Shown piece after piece: positions 1 to 6,614 of a DNA stretch of 64,000 nt. This stretch comes from a virus: positions 21,615-85,614 of IMG/VR virus record IMGVR_UViG_3300011116_000416, one strand, 5' to 3'. Below the pieces are notes generated by a model, which searched no databases, was not told the origin of the DNA, and saw only the letters and a list, made by a program, of their open reading frames with translations. A program made the position numbers and the translations under genes. Every line of letters begins with the position of its first letter. Within the stretch, counting starts at the first letter, position 1.

Positions 1-40
1 TTGTATCCAATAGGCTTTCGCCCTCGTGTGCGTGTTCCAT
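1..40 (-). CDS. 5' end of an unknown gene, cut by window edge
   Basis: Thirteen codons are visible (MEHAHEGESLLDT). The ATG follows a GGGAGAAG ribosome binding site and overlaps the TAA of the upstream small gene as TAATG, so the two are probably translationally coupled. Too little is visible for any functional call. Confidence 0.6.
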   Translation of the reverse strand, partial: MEHAHEGESLLDT

Positions 41-213
41 TATTCTTCTCCCTCGCAATTTAAAATTGCTTCTCTCTCTGTGTTGTAATTATTCCAACAA
101 TTATTGTCAAAATATCTAGCATTCATTATCATACCAATAACAACTAATATATTAATAATAACTGATATTATTACTAATGTTTTAATTGTTTTTTCACTTA
201 TTTGGTGAGTCAT
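40..213 (-). CDS. Small single-pass membrane protein, 57 aa
   Basis: This 57-codon frame starts inside the last 20 bases of the metallopeptidase gene and ends in TAATG with the next gene. A hydrophobic segment (about residues 12-30, rich in I, L and V) predicts one transmembrane helix, followed by a short polar tail with two cysteines (C39, C53). There is no strong SD of its own, so translation probably depends on coupling to the upstream gene. I do not recognise a family. The tight packing on both sides is the main support. Confidence 0.6.
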   Translation of the reverse strand: MTHQISEKTIKTLVIISVIINILVVIGMIMNARYFDNNCWNNYNTEREAILNCEGEE

Positions 214-544
214 CTTTAAGTAGCCATTCTACTAGTTTTGGGTTGTCTTTAAATACCGCCAATAAACCAGACTCGTACATGGCAATAAAGTAATGTTCCC
301 AAGTTTCAAAATCATCGTCTTTACTTGGCTTAGGCATACCATCATAGCTCATTCTTACAGCATGTAGCACTTCGTGTAGCAGTGTAACCTGTTTCTTACC
401 ATTGCTTGCATCAGAACTTATTACGATAGTGTTAGAATTATCCAGGGTATAGCCATAGGCACCCTCGTTAAGCATACCGTCTTCTTTAGGACTGCGTTCA
501 ACAATAGTGAACTTCTGTGGACCTACCTTAACTGATTTAACCAT
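194..544 (-). CDS. Putative HExxH zinc metallopeptidase, 116 aa
   Basis: A compact protein with the zinc-binding motif LLHEVLHAVR (residues about 55-64), where E is the general base and the two H are metal ligands. A downstream acidic helix (FETWEHYF.AMYE, about 79-92) could supply the third ligand, as in gluzincin-type minimal proteases. The N-terminal half is a small beta domain. The ATG overlaps the TAA of the upstream gene (TAATG). Substrate unknown; it could process a phage or host protein. The fold class is reasonably clear from the motif, the biological role is not. Confidence 0.6.
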   Translation of the reverse strand: MVKSVKVGPQKFTIVERSPKEDGMLNEGAYGYTLDNSNTIVISSDASNGKKQVTLLHEVLHAVRMSYDGMPKPSKDDDFETWEHYFIAMYESGLLAVFKDNPKLVEWLLKDDSPNK

Positions 545-765
545 TATCTTATCTTTCTAATAATCTCGATTGCTTTTTCCATACCAGCAGTCACATTCTT
601 ATTCTGATTTGGATTGCTTTGAATATTCTTTTGAAGTGTAGCAAGAATTACCTTACGTTGTTCTGCAATTGCTTTCTTTCTACCCACTTCGAATCCCTCA
701 CTCCAACCATCATTATGACCAATAGAATAGCCTAAATTATACCTACGCTTAAAGAATTTTTTCAT
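544..765 (-). CDS. Small basic hypothetical protein, 73 aa
   Basis: A lysine/arginine-rich N-terminus (MKKFFKRRYN) is followed by a glycine/aromatic stretch (YSIGHNDGWSEGFEVGRKKA) and a predicted helical C-terminus. No membrane helix and no family recognised. Its ATG lies exactly 6 nt after a -10 box at 772-777, so the mRNA is predicted to be leaderless. It is followed without a gap by the metallopeptidase, so this promoter may drive the leftmost genes. Confidence 0.7.
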   Translation of the reverse strand: MKKFFKRRYNLGYSIGHNDGWSEGFEVGRKKAIAEQRKVILATLQKNIQSNPNQNKNVTAGMEKAIEIIRKIR

Positions 766-771
766 AAGTCT

Positions 772-800
772 ATTTTACCCTAAAAGGTCATATGTGTCAA
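772..800 (-). promoter_or_regulatory. Sigma70-type promoter giving leaderless mRNA
   Basis: On the minus strand TTGACA (795-800), a 17-nt spacer and TAAAAT (772-777) form a near-perfect promoter. Only 6 nt separate the -10 from the ATG at 765, so transcription should start at the start codon. The -35 overlaps the end of the thioredoxin gene. Confidence 0.8.
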
Positions 801-1045
801 GCAAATAGGGATAATATCTTATCTTCTGTGGCTGTTCCCTTATGGAAGGTTTCTTTGCCATCTACCTTAGCGATAAAGGCTGGAACTCCAGTAATACCAT
901 GTTCCTGGAAAACGCTTACATCTTTGTCAGCATCATACTTTATATAATTAATGTCTGGATTCTCACTAAGAATCTTATCAATCATAGGCTGCATCTGCTT
1001 ACAAGGCTGACACCAAGTAGCACTAAAATGAATTAGCTCTTTCAT
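797..1045 (-). CDS. Thioredoxin-like protein, 82 aa
   Basis: A minimal thioredoxin fold with the redox active site WCQPC (about residues 11-15) and the cis-proline loop GVPAF. It lacks about 20 N-terminal residues of a standard thioredoxin, as in many phage thioredoxins and glutaredoxins. It probably reduces disulfides in the cytoplasm; a natural partner in this genome is the class II ribonucleotide reductase at 52070-54109, which needs reduction of its active-site cysteines each cycle. The start overlaps the stop of the upstream Tudor-like protein (ATGA). The fold call is firm, the partner is inference. Confidence 0.9.
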   Translation of the reverse strand: MKELIHFSATWCQPCKQMQPMIDKILSENPDINYIKYDADKDVSVFQEHGITGVPAFIAKVDGKETFHKGTATEDKILSLFA

Positions 1046-2283
1046 CGTGCCCTTAATGTTTTTATCTTGTGTCCAACTAGAGTATCTGTTGGCTTGCCAT
1101 CACGATAAATTCTAATAACTGCTGCTGGGTCTTCTGGTGTACCGCTCACAGTGAAGTCAGAGTTTGGAACGTTATATTTACCATTACGAATAATTCTAAC
1201 AATCTTGCCAGTGGCAGTGCCGCCAGACGAATTCCAAGATACCATATCACCAACGCCAACTCCTTTATAAACTAATGTTTCTTCTCTAGAATAATCTTTA
1301 CCAAAATCAGCAAACAGTGCTTTATCTTTCATTCTGTTTACGATTGCTCGTGACCATGTGAAGCCAGCATCGCCGCCCCAAGCGTCCCACATTATTCTAC
1401 CGTTCGAAGGATTGCTTGTGTTATAGAAGTCTTTACCCTTTTTGTCTACCTCGTGACGAGAGAAGAATGAGTACATCCTTCGTACCACGCTTAATGACAT
1501 TGAGCGACCTGCTACAATATCTCTTGCTCTACCCCAACCAACTGGAGTACCTGCACCTGTAGCCTTCCCCTGTTCTTTCCAACGGATAGCACGAGCAGCT
1601 GCTGCCTTCATACCAGAAGTAGGAGTATAGCCTTCAGCCTTATCCATTTCATTTTCCATCTCGTCTTCTTCATCTTCTTCTTCCATCTCTAATTCTAAAT
1701 CTGGAATCTTTTCTGCATCAGACATTAGCATACCAATTGAGTATGCGGTTGGCTCCCAGACACCTTCGTCTTCTTCGAATACTCTAACAGCCATTGCTGG
1801 ATTTTCTGGGGTAGACTGAATAGCATACTCTGTGCCTGGAATACCATACACGCCACCTTCAGTCATTACATGCTCAACAAGACCAACAACCGTACCCTCT
1901 GATGTCATACCACGAACATAATCGCCTTCAGCAATAGGGAGTGCTTTATACATTGCACTAATGGCTGTGCCTCCACTACTTACGGCACCAGAAGCAGACT
2001 GACCATTACCACCCTGCATTCTTTTTGGTTTACGAATCTTAACTTTCTTACCACCACGCATTGAGTCTGGTGTTCTTACTCCAACATTTGGATATTTTGG
2101 ATTAGGGGTAGATGATGGATTTACCCCTGTATCTGCTTTATCAGCTTCAGAAGCGTAAAGGGCTTGCACTTGTGCTGCTGCCTCTGCTTGTGTTGTGTGG
2201 CATCCCATCACTTCGCCACCTTCTTTTACTACTGGATATCCTGAGCATCCGTATGAACCTTTTTGTCCTACTGCATATGGCAT
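1042..2283 (-). CDS. Tudor-like repeat protein, 413 aa
   Basis: The protein has four parts. An N-terminal Cys/Gly motif region (YAVGQKGSYGCSGYPVVK, then VMGCHTT) resembles N-termini of phage head-associated proteins. Next comes a beta domain (about 118-195), an acidic E/D/M-rich linker (about 198-216) and a helical region with GYTPTSGMKAAAARAI. It ends in a second beta domain (about 343-410) like the hypervirulence-associated TUDOR (DUF2945) family. The two beta domains share GDxV..G...G.V and TPExPA..R, so they look like an internal duplication. Possibly a nucleic-acid or virion-binding scaffold; function not established. Coupled to the Dps gene by TAATG. Confidence 0.6.
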   Translation of the reverse strand: MPYAVGQKGSYGCSGYPVVKEGGEVMGCHTTQAEAAAQVQALYASEADKADTGVNPSSTPNPKYPNVGVRTPDSMRGGKKVKIRKPKRMQGGNGQSASGAVSSGGTAISAMYKALPIAEGDYVRGMTSEGTVVGLVEHVMTEGGVYGIPGTEYAIQSTPENPAMAVRVFEEDEGVWEPTAYSIGMLMSDAEKIPDLELEMEEEDEEDEMENEMDKAEGYTPTSGMKAAAARAIRWKEQGKATGAGTPVGWGRARDIVAGRSMSLSVVRRMYSFFSRHEVDKKGKDFYNTSNPSNGRIMWDAWGGDAGFTWSRAIVNRMKDKALFADFGKDYSREETLVYKGVGVGDMVSWNSSGGTATGKIVRIIRNGKYNVPNSDFTVSGTPEDPAAVIRIYRDGKPTDTLVGHKIKTLRAR

Positions 2284-2747
2284 TAGTCTTCCATCTCCAT
2301 TTCATTCTCTGGCTCTTCCATGCTTGCACGAAGTTGCCAACAGAATTTCTGAGATGCTGTTTGCCTATCTGCAAAGAAGTTTGCCAATCCATATTGTTTA
2401 GCATTGTTAGCCATATCACTTGCAAGAACAAGGTCTTCGATATGCTTTTCAATTGTGTCATACAGGTCTTCAATCATTGGTTCTGGTTCTCCAACCAATA
2501 CTGGTTCTGATACCGTGCTCAAATCAAAAAAGTCTGCAAGTCTGTATGGTGAATAAGCTTTTAACATACGCAACCATTCTGCGTATTCGTCTGTTGCACC
2601 ATCAAAATCTTCATAAATTTCTGCAAAAAAATCGTGTAATTGTTTAAAGTCATCGGACTCTACGTTCCAGTGATAGCCATGTGCTTTAAATTTAATAGCA
2701 ATATTGTTTGCTAGAAGCACCCTAAGTGCCGATAATAATTGTTCCAT
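2283..2747 (-). CDS. Dps/ferritin-like protein, 154 aa
   Basis: The N-terminal helix pair carries the Dps ferroxidase pattern: HGYHWNVESDDF (residues about 23-34), LHDFF and D..TDEYAEWLRML. The length fits the Dps family. Dps proteins oxidise Fe(II) with peroxide and form DNA-protecting shells. Residues from about 145 are acidic (EEPENEMEMED), an unusual tail that might alter DNA binding. The gene has its own leaderless promoter and is followed without a gap by the Tudor-like gene and thioredoxin, which together read as a redox/stress operon. Family membership is likely; ferroxidase activity is inferred. Confidence 0.75.
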   Translation of the reverse strand: MEQLLSALRVLLANNIAIKFKAHGYHWNVESDDFKQLHDFFAEIYEDFDGATDEYAEWLRMLKAYSPYRLADFFDLSTVSEPVLVGEPEPMIEDLYDTIEKHIEDLVLASDMANNAKQYGLANFFADRQTASQKFCWQLRASMEEPENEMEMED

Positions 2748-2753
2748 TTGACA

Positions 2754-2762
2754 ATTATACCA
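2754..2762 (-). promoter_or_regulatory. Extended -10 promoter, leaderless, for Dps gene
   Basis: TGG-TATAAT on the minus strand, with TATAAT at 2754-2759 and 6 nt to the ATG at 2747. No good -35 is visible; the TGn extension probably compensates. Transcription would start at the start codon. Confidence 0.75.
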
Positions 2763-2802
2763 TAATAAGTGGGCAGTTTTTAGTCATACCCAGGACCGCT
2801 AA

Positions 2803-3207
2803 TTACTTGATAGTAATAGTCTTGGGCTTCTTTTCCTCTGGAATATTGATAACTAAATCAATAGTCAGAATGCCGTGCTTTAGTTCAGCCTTAGCGACTT
2901 CAGCGTATTCTGGTAGAGTAAATGAACGAGAGAACTTACGACCAGCAATACCCTTATAAACATAGCGGATATCTTCTGGTAGTTCTTTGTCCTCCTTAGT
3001 TTCACCACTGACTGTTAGGACATTCTTGTCTGTAGTGATTGTGATGTCATCTTTCTCAAATCCAGCAAGAGCGAATTCAAGATACCATTCGTTCTTATCC
3101 TTTGAGTAGATTACATTATAGGGTGGGTATGTAGCCTTAATTGGCTGTGCAAACAACTTATCAAATTCCTGACTAAGCGTTGCGAATGGGTCTGTATAGA
3201 TTACCAT
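2803..3207 (-). CDS. Small heat shock protein Hsp20, 134 aa
   Basis: An alpha-crystallin domain runs from about residue 28 (SKDKNEWYLEFALAGFEKDD) to about 120, with the hallmark LKHGILTIDL just before the C-terminus and a C-terminal KTITIK strand. Small heat shock proteins hold unfolding proteins without ATP and form oligomers. Phage versions occur in cyanophages and T4-like phages and are thought to protect virion assembly. The start is supported by AAGGAG 9 nt upstream. The mRNA has a 54-nt leader whose last hairpin covers the SD (separate entry), suggesting temperature control. Confidence 0.92.
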   Translation of the reverse strand: MVIYTDPFATLSQEFDKLFAQPIKATYPPYNVIYSKDKNEWYLEFALAGFEKDDITITTDKNVLTVSGETKEDKELPEDIRYVYKGIAGRKFSRSFTLPEYAEVAKAELKHGILTIDLVINIPEEKKPKTITIK

Positions 3208-3261
3208 TTATATCATCTCCTTATTAAGCGAGTTATTTTTGTACCCCCAATAGGCAGGTAC
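3208..3261 (-). promoter_or_regulatory. Structured Hsp20 5' leader, ROSE-like thermometer candidate
   Basis: The leader contains hairpin 1 (GTACC/GGTAC, 3241-3261) and hairpin 2 (3217-3232). In hairpin 2, CUC-G-CUU pairs with AAGGAG around an AAU loop, leaving one bulged G. This hides the whole SD. The strand opposite the SD contains UCGCU, matching the U(U/C)GCU signature with bulged G of ROSE thermometers upstream of small heat shock genes. Folding was done by eye. Confidence 0.5.
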
Positions 3262-3267
3262 ATATTT

Positions 3268-3276
3268 ATTATAGCA
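3268..3276 (-). promoter_or_regulatory. Extended -10 promoter for Hsp20 gene
   Basis: TGC-TATAAT on the minus strand (TATAAT at 3268-3273), immediately after the U-tract of the preceding terminator. Predicted start near 3261, giving a leader of about 54 nt. Confidence 0.75.
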
Positions 3277-3302
3277 AAAAAGGACAGGCTTTGCACCTGT
3301 CC
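3276..3302 (-). terminator. Intrinsic terminator upstream of Hsp20
   Basis: A perfect 7-bp stem GGACAGG/CCTGTCC with a 7-nt loop is followed by six T on the minus strand. It ends the operon of the putative holin gene at 3320-3601. Its T-run merges directly into the next promoter. Confidence 0.85.
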
Positions 3303-3319
3303 CTCAATGCTTACTAAGA

Positions 3320-3601
3320 CTACTTCTTAGCAGGTGTCTTCTTGGCAGGTGCCTTCTTGACTGGTGCCTTCTTAGGCGTTGCCTTGGCTAGTGCATCCTT
3401 GATGTCACTTTCCTTTGGAACAACACCGAATGCTTTGTCATTTGGATTTACTGCTCTAAGAACTACTGGTAATACAGCAGCGACTAGTGACCATGCTAGG
3501 TCTAGTGGGTCAGTCAGTCCAGCAAGATAAAGAGCTGCGGCTGCTGATAGAACGCTACGACCATATGATGCCAGTAGTGCCTTTAGTTGAACTACGTTCA
3601 T
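3320..3601 (-). CDS. Putative holin-like membrane protein with Lys/Ala/Pro tail, 93 aa
   Basis: I chose the internal ATG at 3601 because AAGGAG lies 6 nt upstream; an upstream in-frame ATG at 3634 would overlap the previous gene and lacks an SD. About residues 8-55 hold two short hydrophobic segments (SVLSAAAALYLAGL and LAWSLVAAVLPVVL) separated by a short turn. The C-terminal 20 residues are histone-H1-like repeats of KKAPxKK. Two membrane spans plus a highly basic cytoplasmic tail fit small phage holins. It lies about 2.3 kb downstream of the M23 peptidase. A DNA-binding membrane protein is the alternative. Confidence 0.5.
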   Translation of the reverse strand: MNVVQLKALLASYGRSVLSAAAALYLAGLTDPLDLAWSLVAAVLPVVLRAVNPNDKAFGVVPKESDIKDALAKATPKKAPVKKAPAKKTPAKK

Positions 3602-3614
3602 TTGTTTCTCCTTG

Positions 3615-4061
3615 TTAGTTGTTTGGTGTTTCATTGTTCTTTGGCAAAAGACTTTGTAGTTTTTTATATGCCAAAGAAATCTCTAATAATCTATCACGAA
3701 ATACGTTGTCCTGAATAGCTGAACCATATGTTTCTGTCCACCTTAAAATTGGAGCAACTATTTCATCAAATTCTTCAAGTGCTTCTTGTACTTCTTCAAT
3801 ATAGTCAAAAGCCCAGTCACGAGAAGTAGAAAGAAACTTTACGAAACCATCACTTTCAGACAGTTCTCGTAATGCCTTTTCTTCTTGCAACGTTGTTATT
3901 TCCATTCCAAGTAGTTTTTTGTCTAGTTCTGCCTGAATGTATCTTGCAAAAAGTTCTTTGTTGTTTACCCTTGCCCTGTATACAAAATATAACAATACCG
4001 AAACAAGAATTGTGTATACAGCATATAAAACTATGTCTATGCTAAAGCCCCATTGAGTCAT
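3615..4061 (-). CDS. Membrane-anchored coiled-coil protein, 148 aa
   Basis: One N-terminal transmembrane helix (about residues 8-28, IDIVLYAVYTILVSVLLYFVY) is followed by a basic stop-transfer patch (RARVNNK) and a long acidic helical region likely to form coiled coils. The start overlaps the stop of the upstream gene (ATGA). A spanin-like or anchoring role in lysis is possible from topology and position only; no family recognised. Confidence 0.6.
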   Translation of the reverse strand: MTQWGFSIDIVLYAVYTILVSVLLYFVYRARVNNKELFARYIQAELDKKLLGMEITTLQEEKALRELSESDGFVKFLSTSRDWAFDYIEEVQEALEEFDEIVAPILRWTETYGSAIQDNVFRDRLLEISLAYKKLQSLLPKNNETPNN

Positions 4062-4291
4062 TCTTCTAGTGCCTTTCTAACCACAAAGACAACAGTTCCA
4101 AAAGACTCTAAAGTTCTCTTTACATCGTTTACATATTTTACAGCATCTAGTTTAGCTTCATCAGATAGTTTAATTAAATCTTTTGGGTCAACTTCTACTG
4201 TAATAAAATCTGGATTTTCGTATAGAACAACTCCAAATCCTTCTGGTGCCTTGATTGCTTTAAATGCAGATGCCATTTCTGGTGTATACAT
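4058..4291 (-). CDS. Hypothetical protein, 77 aa
   Basis: A small alpha/beta protein of unknown family with a central strand (GFGVVLYENPDFITVEV) and a C-terminal helix-strand (VKRTLESFGTVVFVVRKALEE). It overlaps the WhiB stop codon as TGATG, so it is probably translationally coupled to WhiB. Confidence 0.65.
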   Translation of the reverse strand: MYTPEMASAFKAIKAPEGFGVVLYENPDFITVEVDPKDLIKLSDEAKLDAVKYVNDVKRTLESFGTVVFVVRKALEE

Positions 4292-4581
4292 CAGTATTCC
4301 TTATCTGTTGTTAGATATTGCCAGGTGTTAGCCCAGTCTTGCTTTGTCTTATGTTTATTAAATTCTCTGGATACTTTACCCTTATCAAGATAAATACCGC
4401 CCCAAACCCCATAAGCCTTTTGGGATACTCCAACTGCAAAACATATTCTAGCCATAGGACAAATTGAACAAAGAGAGTCAATCTCTTTTCTTACCTCGAC
4501 ATCTTCTTCATATTTTTCAAAGAATAGTTCGACATCTTCCCCAGCACAAATTGCTTCGTCTTTCCAATTCTCATTCGGCAT
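4291..4581 (-). CDS. WhiB-like Fe-S regulator, 96 aa
   Basis: Four cysteines in the WhiB order are present: C12, then C38-x2-C41-x5-C47, followed by the family turn GVWGG (about 59-63) and a basic C-terminus (KGKVSREFNKHK). WhiB-like proteins bind a 4Fe-4S cluster and usually act with the primary sigma factor; they are essentially confined to actinobacteria and their phages. In mycobacteriophages, WhiB homologues can interfere with host WhiB regulation and superinfection. This is the strongest single host marker in the window. The gene starts inside the end of the preceding small gene. Confidence 0.92.
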   Translation of the reverse strand: MPNENWKDEAICAGEDVELFFEKYEEDVEVRKEIDSLCSICPMARICFAVGVSQKAYGVWGGIYLDKGKVSREFNKHKTKQDWANTWQYLTTDKEY

Positions 4582-4798
4582 ACTTCTTCACCAACTTGGA
4601 TGGTATGTTCCAACCATCTTTACCAGCTTCAAAGCGATTGGTGATGAACCATTTGTTATTTTTAAACATAGCATTTGGTGACATCCACGCTGTTTGAGAT
4701 ACCCTGGACTCTACTACGGTCCAGCCATCCCATGATAGAGACTTGTTGTTTTCTACAATTATCTCCATCTGCTCTAGTGATTTAATTAACATAATCAC
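4571..4798 (-). CDS. Hypothetical protein, 75 aa
   Basis: A tryptophan-rich small protein (SWDGWTVVESR, KWFITNRFEAGKDGWNIPSKLVKKYAE) of unknown family. The pattern resembles short phage proteins that pair with WhiB-type regulators, but no function can be assigned. The start is uncertain: ATG codons at 4798 and 4792 both lie close to an AAAGGGTG motif. Confidence 0.55.
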   Translation of the reverse strand: MIMLIKSLEQMEIIVENNKSLSWDGWTVVESRVSQTAWMSPNAMFKNNKWFITNRFEAGKDGWNIPSKLVKKYAE

Positions 4799-4806
4799 CC
4801 TTTCGT

Positions 4807-5157
4807 TTAGTAACGATATACTCCGACTTCGATATCTTTTGCTTCTGCAAAATCTACCAATTCAGATACTGGCTCTTTTGGTTTGCTAAAATATGCAAAG
4901 TATCCAATATCGTGAATATTTTCTTTTATCCACTTGGGTGGAATCTTAATAAGTTTAATTTTGATATTACGAGCTTTTAGGCTTCTCTCCGAGATATTTC
5001 TAAACTCCATACCCATCTGGTTAATCTGTAGAGGACCAGCGGAAGCAATAACAAACTCTGTGTCATCTTCTTTCATGCTAGAAAGTGCAACACCCATGGC
5101 TCTTAGAAAAACATTGTAATCATTAAAATTCTTTGTTCCTTGAATTGCCACTATCAT
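4807..5157 (-). CDS. Putative SLOG/Rossmann-like protein, 116 aa
   Basis: The N-terminus reads strand-GTKNFNDYNVFLRAM-helix, followed by a second strand with a small-residue loop (FVIASAGPLQ). This is the layout of YspA/cpYpsA-related SLOG domains (DUF2493), which bind nucleotide-derived ligands. The glycine signature of the second loop is weak here, so ligand binding is uncertain. An SD (GGAG) lies just upstream. It overlaps the next upstream gene by 35 bp. Confidence 0.45.
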   Translation of the reverse strand: MIVAIQGTKNFNDYNVFLRAMGVALSSMKEDDTEFVIASAGPLQINQMGMEFRNISERSLKARNIKIKLIKIPPKWIKENIHDIGYFAYFSKPKEPVSELVDFAEAKDIEVGVYRY

Positions 5158-5533
5158 TGTTATCTCCTTCCGTCAACTTTTCTACAATGAATATTACTCT
5201 ATCTAATTCTACCTTATCAAGGTTATGCGTGTCAACCCTTTTCTTAGAATCTCTATCAATTTGTCCATCTATAAAATCTGCGGTAACTAGATAGCCATCC
5301 TCAATCCAATAAACAGCATCACCATACACCAGTGCACGGTGCGAAGATTTTTTTCTGTTGTTGAGTGATTGAGTGTCATTTGATTTTTTAATAAAATAAA
5401 TTTTGATTAAATCAAACTTCCTACTTTGAGAAAACAAGGGTACTGAAAGTTTGGGACTAATGTTCCTATTAATCTTTATATTAAGAAAAATAAGCGATAG
5501 CAAGGTTATCAGAGAACCCAAGAAATATTCCAT
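5123..5533 (-). CDS. Membrane-anchored hypothetical protein, 136 aa
   Basis: An N-terminal hydrophobic helix (about residues 3-20, YFLGSLITLLSLIFLNIKI) suggests membrane anchoring. A central beta region (HRALVYGDAVYWIEDGYLVTA) and an acidic, asparagine-rich C-terminus follow. Unknown family. AGGTGATT upstream is a plausible SD. Confidence 0.6.
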   Translation of the reverse strand: MEYFLGSLITLLSLIFLNIKINRNISPKLSVPLFSQSRKFDLIKIYFIKKSNDTQSLNNRKKSSHRALVYGDAVYWIEDGYLVTADFIDGQIDRDSKKRVDTHNLDKVELDRVIFIVEKLTEGDNNDSGNSRNKEF

Positions 5534-5535
5534 AA

Positions 5536-5757
5536 TTAATCACCTATTTTGCTACGCTCGTCTATAATCTGATAAGCAAATTGGTTCATTGCTTTCTGTG
5601 CTTTCTCATTACTTAGAATACCCTCGTAATGATGGGCACAGAAAAGCAAATCACCTGCTGTTCCAATAGTTTGAACATAGGCTTGTGCATTACAGACATC
5701 GCATCTGTGGGTTGCATCCAAAACCCATTTCTTTTCTTCTATTAGATTATTTGTCAT
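5536..5757 (-). CDS. DUF7455-like zinc-binding protein, 73 aa
   Basis: A CDVCNAQAYV motif, a central LLFCAHHY motif and a C-terminal helix (AYQIIDERSKIG) match the small DUF7455 proteins common in actinobacteria and their phages. The Cys and His residues are the likely zinc ligands. I chose the ATG at 5757 rather than the longer frame from 5796, because GGAGGA precedes it by about 10 nt and the longer form would overlap the FmdB-like gene by 50 bp. Molecular function unknown. It supports the actinobacterial host call. Confidence 0.7.
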   Translation of the reverse strand: MTNNLIEEKKWVLDATHRCDVCNAQAYVQTIGTAGDLLFCAHHYEGILSNEKAQKAMNQFAYQIIDERSKIGD

Positions 5758-5923
5758 TTGAGTAAAATCCTCCACCATTAAATTTAATTGCTCCAACCGA
5801 GTATACCTTATTCATTGGTATATTGCAAGACTTGCATAGGAATTCTTTATCTGCATCAGAAAAAGACCTCACATCCGTATCAATCTTGTCACACTTAGGG
5901 CATTGAAATTTATAGGTTGGCAT
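5747..5923 (-). CDS. FmdB-like zinc ribbon protein, 58 aa
   Basis: The N-terminus MPTYKFQCPKC, a second CKSC knuckle and the C-terminal signature AIKFNGGGFYSND match the FmdB-type putative regulatory zinc-ribbon family. It starts 5 nt after the stop of the M23 peptidase, lacks a strong SD and is probably coupled to it. It overlaps the downstream DUF7455 gene by 11 bp. Role in phage unknown. Confidence 0.75.
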   Translation of the reverse strand: MPTYKFQCPKCDKIDTDVRSFSDADKEFLCKSCNIPMNKVYSVGAIKFNGGGFYSNDK

Positions 5924-5928
5924 GATAT

Positions 5929-6393
5929 TTACTTTGCTGAGTTTGCTAGAATGTGCTTTAGTGGGTCAACCAGGTCTTCGTATGGAGCCAAGTGAATGTT
6001 TGGATTGCTCCAAGCCTTATTAGCCTTACCAATAGACATGTGGAGGTGAGCCCCAGTACTGGCTGTACCGCTGGGAGTATTCTTTCCACCGCCCACAAGA
6101 CCAATGGTGTCTCCAAGCTTAACCTTAGCATCTTTCTTCAATGGTGACTGTTCTGCTAGGTGAGCATAAAGCACAAAGTATCCATCCTTTGCTGAGTGAA
6201 CCAGGAACCATCCTAGAACATCAGACCAAGCATTTACGAATACAGTTCCATCAGTGATTGCTGGAATTGGAGACTTCTCCTTTGGTGCCCAGTCCTGACC
6301 ACGGTGTGGTCTACCCTGACGATATGGTGCTAGATTTCCAAATTCATCTCCACGAGTTTTAGCAGGAAATGGCTCTTTGTAAATTACTGTCAT
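5929..6393 (-). CDS. M23-family peptidase, probable endolysin, 154 aa
   Basis: LytM/M23 zinc endopeptidase signatures are present: HRGQDW (His and Asp ligands, about residues 31-36), a central VHSAKDGYFVLYAHL segment and the GAHLHMS HxH motif near residue 116. These enzymes cut peptide cross-bridges of peptidoglycan. There is no signal peptide or cell-wall-binding domain, so it would need a holin for release. I start at the ATG at 6393, 7 nt after AAAGGAAG. It has its own promoter at 6444-6449, just downstream of the tRNAs, and holin-like genes lie on either side. A structural peptidase is less likely at this position. Confidence 0.85.
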   Translation of the reverse strand: MTVIYKEPFPAKTRGDEFGNLAPYRQGRPHRGQDWAPKEKSPIPAITDGTVFVNAWSDVLGWFLVHSAKDGYFVLYAHLAEQSPLKKDAKVKLGDTIGLVGGGKNTPSGTASTGAHLHMSIGKANKAWSNPNIHLAPYEDLVDPLKHILANSAK

Positions 6394-6443
6394 ATTTCTA
6401 CTTCCTTTCAAAAAGTATTCTATGAACTATTCATAGTAATATA

Positions 6444-6452
6444 ATTATAACA
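6444..6452 (-). promoter_or_regulatory. Extended -10 promoter for M23 peptidase
   Basis: TGT-TATAAT on the minus strand (TATAAT at 6444-6449). The leader is about 45 nt and ends in AAAGGAAG before the ATG at 6393. Confidence 0.6.
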
Positions 6453-6459
6453 TTCTTAC

Positions 6460-6535
6460 TGGAGCTACCTGTGGGATTCGAACCCACCACCTATGCATTA
6501 CAAGTGCATTGCTCTACCGAATGAGCTAAGGTAGC
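6460..6535 (-). tRNA. tRNA-Thr (UGU)
   Basis: A full cloverleaf: acceptor GCTACCT/AGGTAGC, D-arm GCTC/GAGC, anticodon stem ATGCA/TGCAT with loop CTTGTAA (anticodon TGT) and T-arm GTGGG-TTCGAAT-CCCAC. The 3' CCA is encoded. Last of four tRNAs in transcription order. Confidence 0.95.
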
Positions 6536-6539
6536 GTTG

Positions 6540-6613
6540 CGACTTCGATGGGACTTGAACCCACGACCTGTTGCCTGACAAACAACTGCTCTAACCAACT
6601 GAGCTACGAAGCC
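6540..6613 (-). tRNA. tRNA-Asp (GUC)
   Basis: Acceptor GGCTTCG/CGAAGTC, D-arm GCTC/GAGC, loop TTGTCAG with anticodon GTC, T-arm GTGGG-TTCAAGT-CCCAT. CCA is not encoded: the discriminator G is followed by CAAC. Confidence 0.95.
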
Positions 6614-6614
6614 T

